A DNA stretch of 24,450 bases, from contig JAKJFO010000040.1 of assembly GCA_022704885.1 (NCBI GenBank), forward strand, positions 1 through 24,450, written 5' to 3'. Numbering within the stretch: the stretch's first letter is position 1; each line of letters starts with the position of its first letter. A model generated the notes under the pieces. It saw nothing but the letters and a program-made list of their open reading frames with translations. It had not been told where the DNA came from and made no database searches. This document shows positions 22,135 to 24,450 of this stretch, piece by piece. The DNA is from Candidatus Rifleibacteriota bacterium. GTDB lineage: Bacteria > Riflebacteria > Ozemobacteria > Ozemobacterales > Ozemobacteraceae. Position numbers and translations under genes: made by a program.

Positions 22135-23541
22135 TTACTTTTTCAGATATTCGAGGCCGAGCTTGTCAGCACGAGCCTTCCGGGTATCATCGAGACTTCC
22201 GGTCCTGGCTGCGGCATCGAGAGACTGCATTTCGCTCAGCACTTCGGTTACTCGTGTCAGTACGTTCATAAACGGAACCTTGTCAGTTTTGACCGTGCAT
22301 TCAGCTGCCTTTGGATGACCACCGCCACTGATCTTATCTTTGTAATCAGCATAACGTGCCTGCATCGAATCCTGCAGTTCGCCGCAGATCTTGCCGGAAT
22401 GGACACGGTCACCTGATCCGCGCACCGAAACGTGCGTGTAATCGTGACTGACCGAGCTGACCATGATGATCTGAGCAAGTTTGTCGCCAGCTTTCTGCCT
22501 GAGGTCGAACAGCTTGATCGAGCCGATCATTGGCAGCAGCGGCACTTTTGGGCCGACAAACAGATAGATGGCGGTATCGCCAAGCTGCAGCGCGCGAGTC
22601 GATGAATTGAGCATGCTGCTGGCGCTTTCCCAGTCCTGCAGAAAGTAATTGAAAATCTTTTCGAGCAGACCTTTCTGCGGCTGTGGCAGCAGGTTCACGA
22701 ATTCATCGAGGCTCTTTATCTTCGTCAGCTGTTCGGCTTTATCGGCAATTGCGCCAAGAGCGGTCGCGATACATTCGGCGTGATTCACGTTCTTAAGACA
22801 CTCTTCGCGATCGTGATAGAAATACGAGAAACCGCCACCACCGGTGGCATGCACGAATTCCGTTACGCGCGAAAGCAGCGAAGTGAAGTCACGCTGTTCA
22901 GCGTCGAACTGAGTCGGGCGCTCTTTGACCAGCGTCAGCAGATTTTTGAACTTCTGAGCGTATTCGACGAAGAACGGCTTGGCAAAGTCAGAAAGCATGC
23001 CAATTACCGGTTCGATCGCCCAGTCGCCCTTGAGACCCATCAGACAGAGAAAATCATCGAAAGTGTCGCGGGTACCACTCAGCGTCGCGATACCATGGGC
23101 AAGAATTGAAGTCGAGCACCAGGTATAGGCCGGAACACTCGGATTGAAATAAACGCACTTGCTGGGCAGAGCCGGGGCCGGGTGATGATCGATAATGTAA
23201 ACCGGCAGCTTGTCGGCATATTTGTCATAAGGTGCCAGAGTGCCCTTGTCGAGCAGGAAAATGGCTTTGGCGCCGGGGCATTCTTTCATTGCCTGTTCAA
23301 GTTGCTCAGGCTGCAGCATAAAACCTTCCGGCAGCTTATAGGTGACTTTCCAGCCCTTTTTCTCGAGGGTGCGCTTGAAAATCAGGCCGCTGGTAATTCC
23401 GTCCGGGTCGTCATGGCTGAAAACCAGAGCCGTAGACGGCTCACTCATTACCTGCAGAATCTTCTGCAGACCGGTGCTGCCTTCTTTGAGGCGATTCCAC
23501 TGAGCCTGATAGCCCTCGACGTTGTTGAACTGCTGTTGCAA
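22135..23541 (-). CDS. DHH/DHHA1 phosphoesterase (RecJ/NrnA-like)
   Basis: 468 residues from a TTG start at 23539-23541; no in-frame ATG or GTG is available after the upstream stop, and the ribosome site AAGAAG is weak. DHH motifs: I SHDDPDG (42-48), II LLDKG with Asp98, III IIDHHPAP with D118-H119-H120. The DHHA1 substrate domain contains SVRGSGDRVHSG and GGGHPKAAECTV (GGGH at 406-409). Two Mn2+/Mg2+ ions would be held by the aspartates and histidines. Relatives degrade single-stranded DNA or RNA from the 5' end (RecJ, archaeal RecJ-like), short oligonucleotides (NrnA) or cyclic dinucleotides. The fusion domains of c-di-AMP phosphodiesterases are absent. Its place beside a 5'-kinase favours a nucleic acid substrate. 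A promoter lies at 23593-23622. Confidence 0.88.
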   Translation of the reverse strand: MQQQFNNVEGYQAQWNRLKEGSTGLQKILQVMSEPSTALVFSHDDPDGITSGLIFKRTLEKKGWKVTYKLPEGFMLQPEQLEQAMKECPGAKAIFLLDKGTLAPYDKYADKLPVYIIDHHPAPALPSKCVYFNPSVPAYTWCSTSILAHGIATLSGTRDTFDDFLCLMGLKGDWAIEPVIGMLSDFAKPFFVEYAQKFKNLLTLVKERPTQFDAEQRDFTSLLSRVTEFVHATGGGGFSYFYHDREECLKNVNHAECIATALGAIADKAEQLTKIKSLDEFVNLLPQPQKGLLEKIFNYFLQDWESASSMLNSSTRALQLGDTAIYLFVGPKVPLLPMIGSIKLFDLRQKAGDKLAQIIMVSSVSHDYTHVSVRGSGDRVHSGKICGELQDSMQARYADYKDKISGGGHPKAAECTVKTDKVPFMNVLTRVTEVLSEMQSLDAAARTGSLDDTRKARADKLGLEYLKK

Positions 23542-23592
23542 AATGACCGCTTCTTGCTTAATACATCCTTTCGGTTATTTCTTTACCCAAGC

Positions 23593-23622
23593 AGTATAGT
23601 TGGGCTTAAAGTCTCAGGTCAA
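23593..23622 (-). promoter_or_regulatory. Sigma70 promoter of the DHH-unknown-Clp1 operon
   Basis: On the minus strand TTGACC (23617-23622, 5 of 6) and TATACT (23593-23598, 5 of 6) are separated by 18 bp. A 5-bp inverted repeat, CCCAA/TTGGG (23587-23591 region and 23600-23604), brackets the -10. Predicted leader about 45 nt. Confidence 0.6.
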
Positions 23623-23705
23623 CAACTAAAAAGACTTATTTGGCAGATCATGAAATCGTGTGGAATGGGCAAATGACTGCTGCTGCCAGAAGTGGCGGAT
23701 CAGCG

Positions 23706-24450
23706 CTAATCAATTTTAAAGCGATAATCCTGCGGGTTTTTGCCGCCGACGAAAAGGCGAATGTTGCCATGGCGGTCAGTTCGATAAATCTTGGTGCCGA
23801 GCCTTTCGTAGTTGCTGAGAGTCCGTGATGACGGGTGACGAAAGGCGTTGCTGGCCCCAACCATGATGATCCCGATTTCGGGTGAAACCATCTGCAGGAA
23901 CCTGAAATAATCACTGGTATCAGCCCCATGGTGTGGCACCTTGAGAACCTGGCTTTTGATGGGCTCACCATATTTCAAGATTTCGCGCTCGGCATCTTCT
24001 TCGATGTCACCGGCAAGAAACAGCTGAACGCGCCCATAGCGAAGCAGCAGAACTATTGACAGATTGTTGACATCAGAGTATTCCTTGCCGGAAAGCGGCT
24101 TTTCAGGATGCAACACCTGCACGAAAAGTTCATTGCCCCATTCCAGCACATCACCAGCCTTGGTGGTGATTCTTTTGATATGCTGCTTGCTGCAGATGGC
24201 TTCGAAATCCTTGAAAGCCTCGGTTTCGAATTTTCCCGGCGGTTCGTAGACGACATCGACGTCATAAAGTCTGAGAACCGGCAACAAACCGCCAAGATGA
24301 TCGTTGTGCCAGTGAGTAATCACCACGCCATCGAGGCGCCCGACCCCTATGCTGCGCAGATAATTGTGGACCAGCTCGCGACCTTCACGACGCGCATCGG
24401 TCACCGGAACGTTGGCGCCGCCATCGATCAGATAGTTTTTCCCCATCGGA
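23706..24450 (-). CDS. ComEC-type metallo-beta-lactamase-fold protein (C-terminal part, 5' end outside the window)
   Basis: At least 248 residues are visible. The frame is open to the window edge (codon CCG before the first Met), and the text PMGKNYLIDGGANVP is a typical interior of the ComEC hydrolase domain, so the Met at 24446 is probably not the start. Metal motif THWHNDHLGG (H-x-H-x-D-H), FLAGDIEED with the bridging Asp, and VPHHGADTSD are all present. ComEC hydrolase domains sit at the C-terminus of the competence DNA-uptake channel and process the non-transported strand. Stand-alone proteins of this kind also exist, and the part that would decide lies outside. A link between DNA uptake and the pilus cluster of this window is possible but speculative. 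Confidence 0.85.
   Translation of the reverse strand, partial: PMGKNYLIDGGANVPVTDARREGRELVHNYLRSIGVGRLDGVVITHWHNDHLGGLLPVLRLYDVDVVYEPPGKFETEAFKDFEAICSKQHIKRITTKAGDVLEWGNELFVQVLHPEKPLSGKEYSDVNNLSIVLLLRYGRVQLFLAGDIEEDAEREILKYGEPIKSQVLKVPHHGADTSDYFRFLQMVSPEIGIIMVGASNAFRHPSSRTLSNYERLGTKIYRTDRHGNIRLFVGGKNPQDYRFKID

Noticed and set aside
1..24450. CRISPR arrays, tRNA/rRNA genes, insertion sequences, prophage
   Set aside because: I saw no regularly spaced repeats, no cloverleaf-like sequence, and no transposase or integrase motif in any supported gene.

Overview
The window is a gene-dense stretch (about 50% GC by eye) of what looks like a Gram-negative, probably anaerobic bacterial chromosome. Supporting signs are a PilMNO/PilB/PilC-type pilus or type II secretion cluster, an oxygen-sensitive class III ribonucleotide reductase with its activase, a sigma54 promoter, and good Shine-Dalgarno sites. 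The 6-phosphofructokinase is of the plant/trypanosomatid-like (G/K) type, and a Clp1/Grc3-type polynucleotide kinase is present. The mix suggests a deep-branching or candidate-phylum lineage. Riflebacteria-like is only a guess, and I cannot assign taxonomy from this sequence. Almost everything is on the minus strand. Only suhB and a glycosyltransferase are on the plus strand. I see no tRNA, rRNA, CRISPR array, insertion sequence or prophage.

Layout from low to high coordinate; minus-strand genes are transcribed from high to low. (1) 1-800: the cut-off start of an exported protein, then an unknown exported protein with its own terminator and a near-perfect sigma54 -24/-12 promoter, with inverted repeats upstream where an enhancer would lie. 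(2) 978-7687: a tightly coupled cluster in transcription order pilC/gspF, pilB/gspE, pilM, pilN, pilO, an unknown membrane protein, and two GspG-like pseudopilins. Several starts and stops overlap (TAATG, TGATG, ATGA). A large inverted repeat sits in the probable promoter. (3) 7829-13601: a DUF2225 zinc protein with a consensus promoter, a signal peptidase I whose catalytic serine position is cysteine, a TrmH-type methyltransferase, a DUF2993-like exported protein, uvrC, and an acidic exported protein. (4) 13722-17036: suhB (+), a phosphofructokinase (-) and a glycosyltransferase (+), with suhB and pfk convergent and overlapping at their stop codons. (5) 17075-20226: nrdD-nrdG, with a promoter whose -10 is covered by an inverted repeat and a leader of about 170 nt. 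(6) 20395-23622: a self-contained three-gene transcription unit, with a promoter at one end and a strong terminator at the other, encoding a DHH/DHHA1 phosphoesterase, a 138-residue unknown protein and a Clp1-like 5'-hydroxyl polynucleotide kinase. (7) 23706-24450: the C-terminal part of a ComEC-type metallo-beta-lactamase-fold protein.

The two observations I rate highest are the DHH-unknown-Clp1 unit, which reads like an RNA (or DNA) 5'-end repair or decay module, and the Ser-to-Cys signal peptidase. The sigma54 promoter beside the pilus cluster and the two inverted-repeat operators (pilC, nrdD) are testable regulatory predictions.
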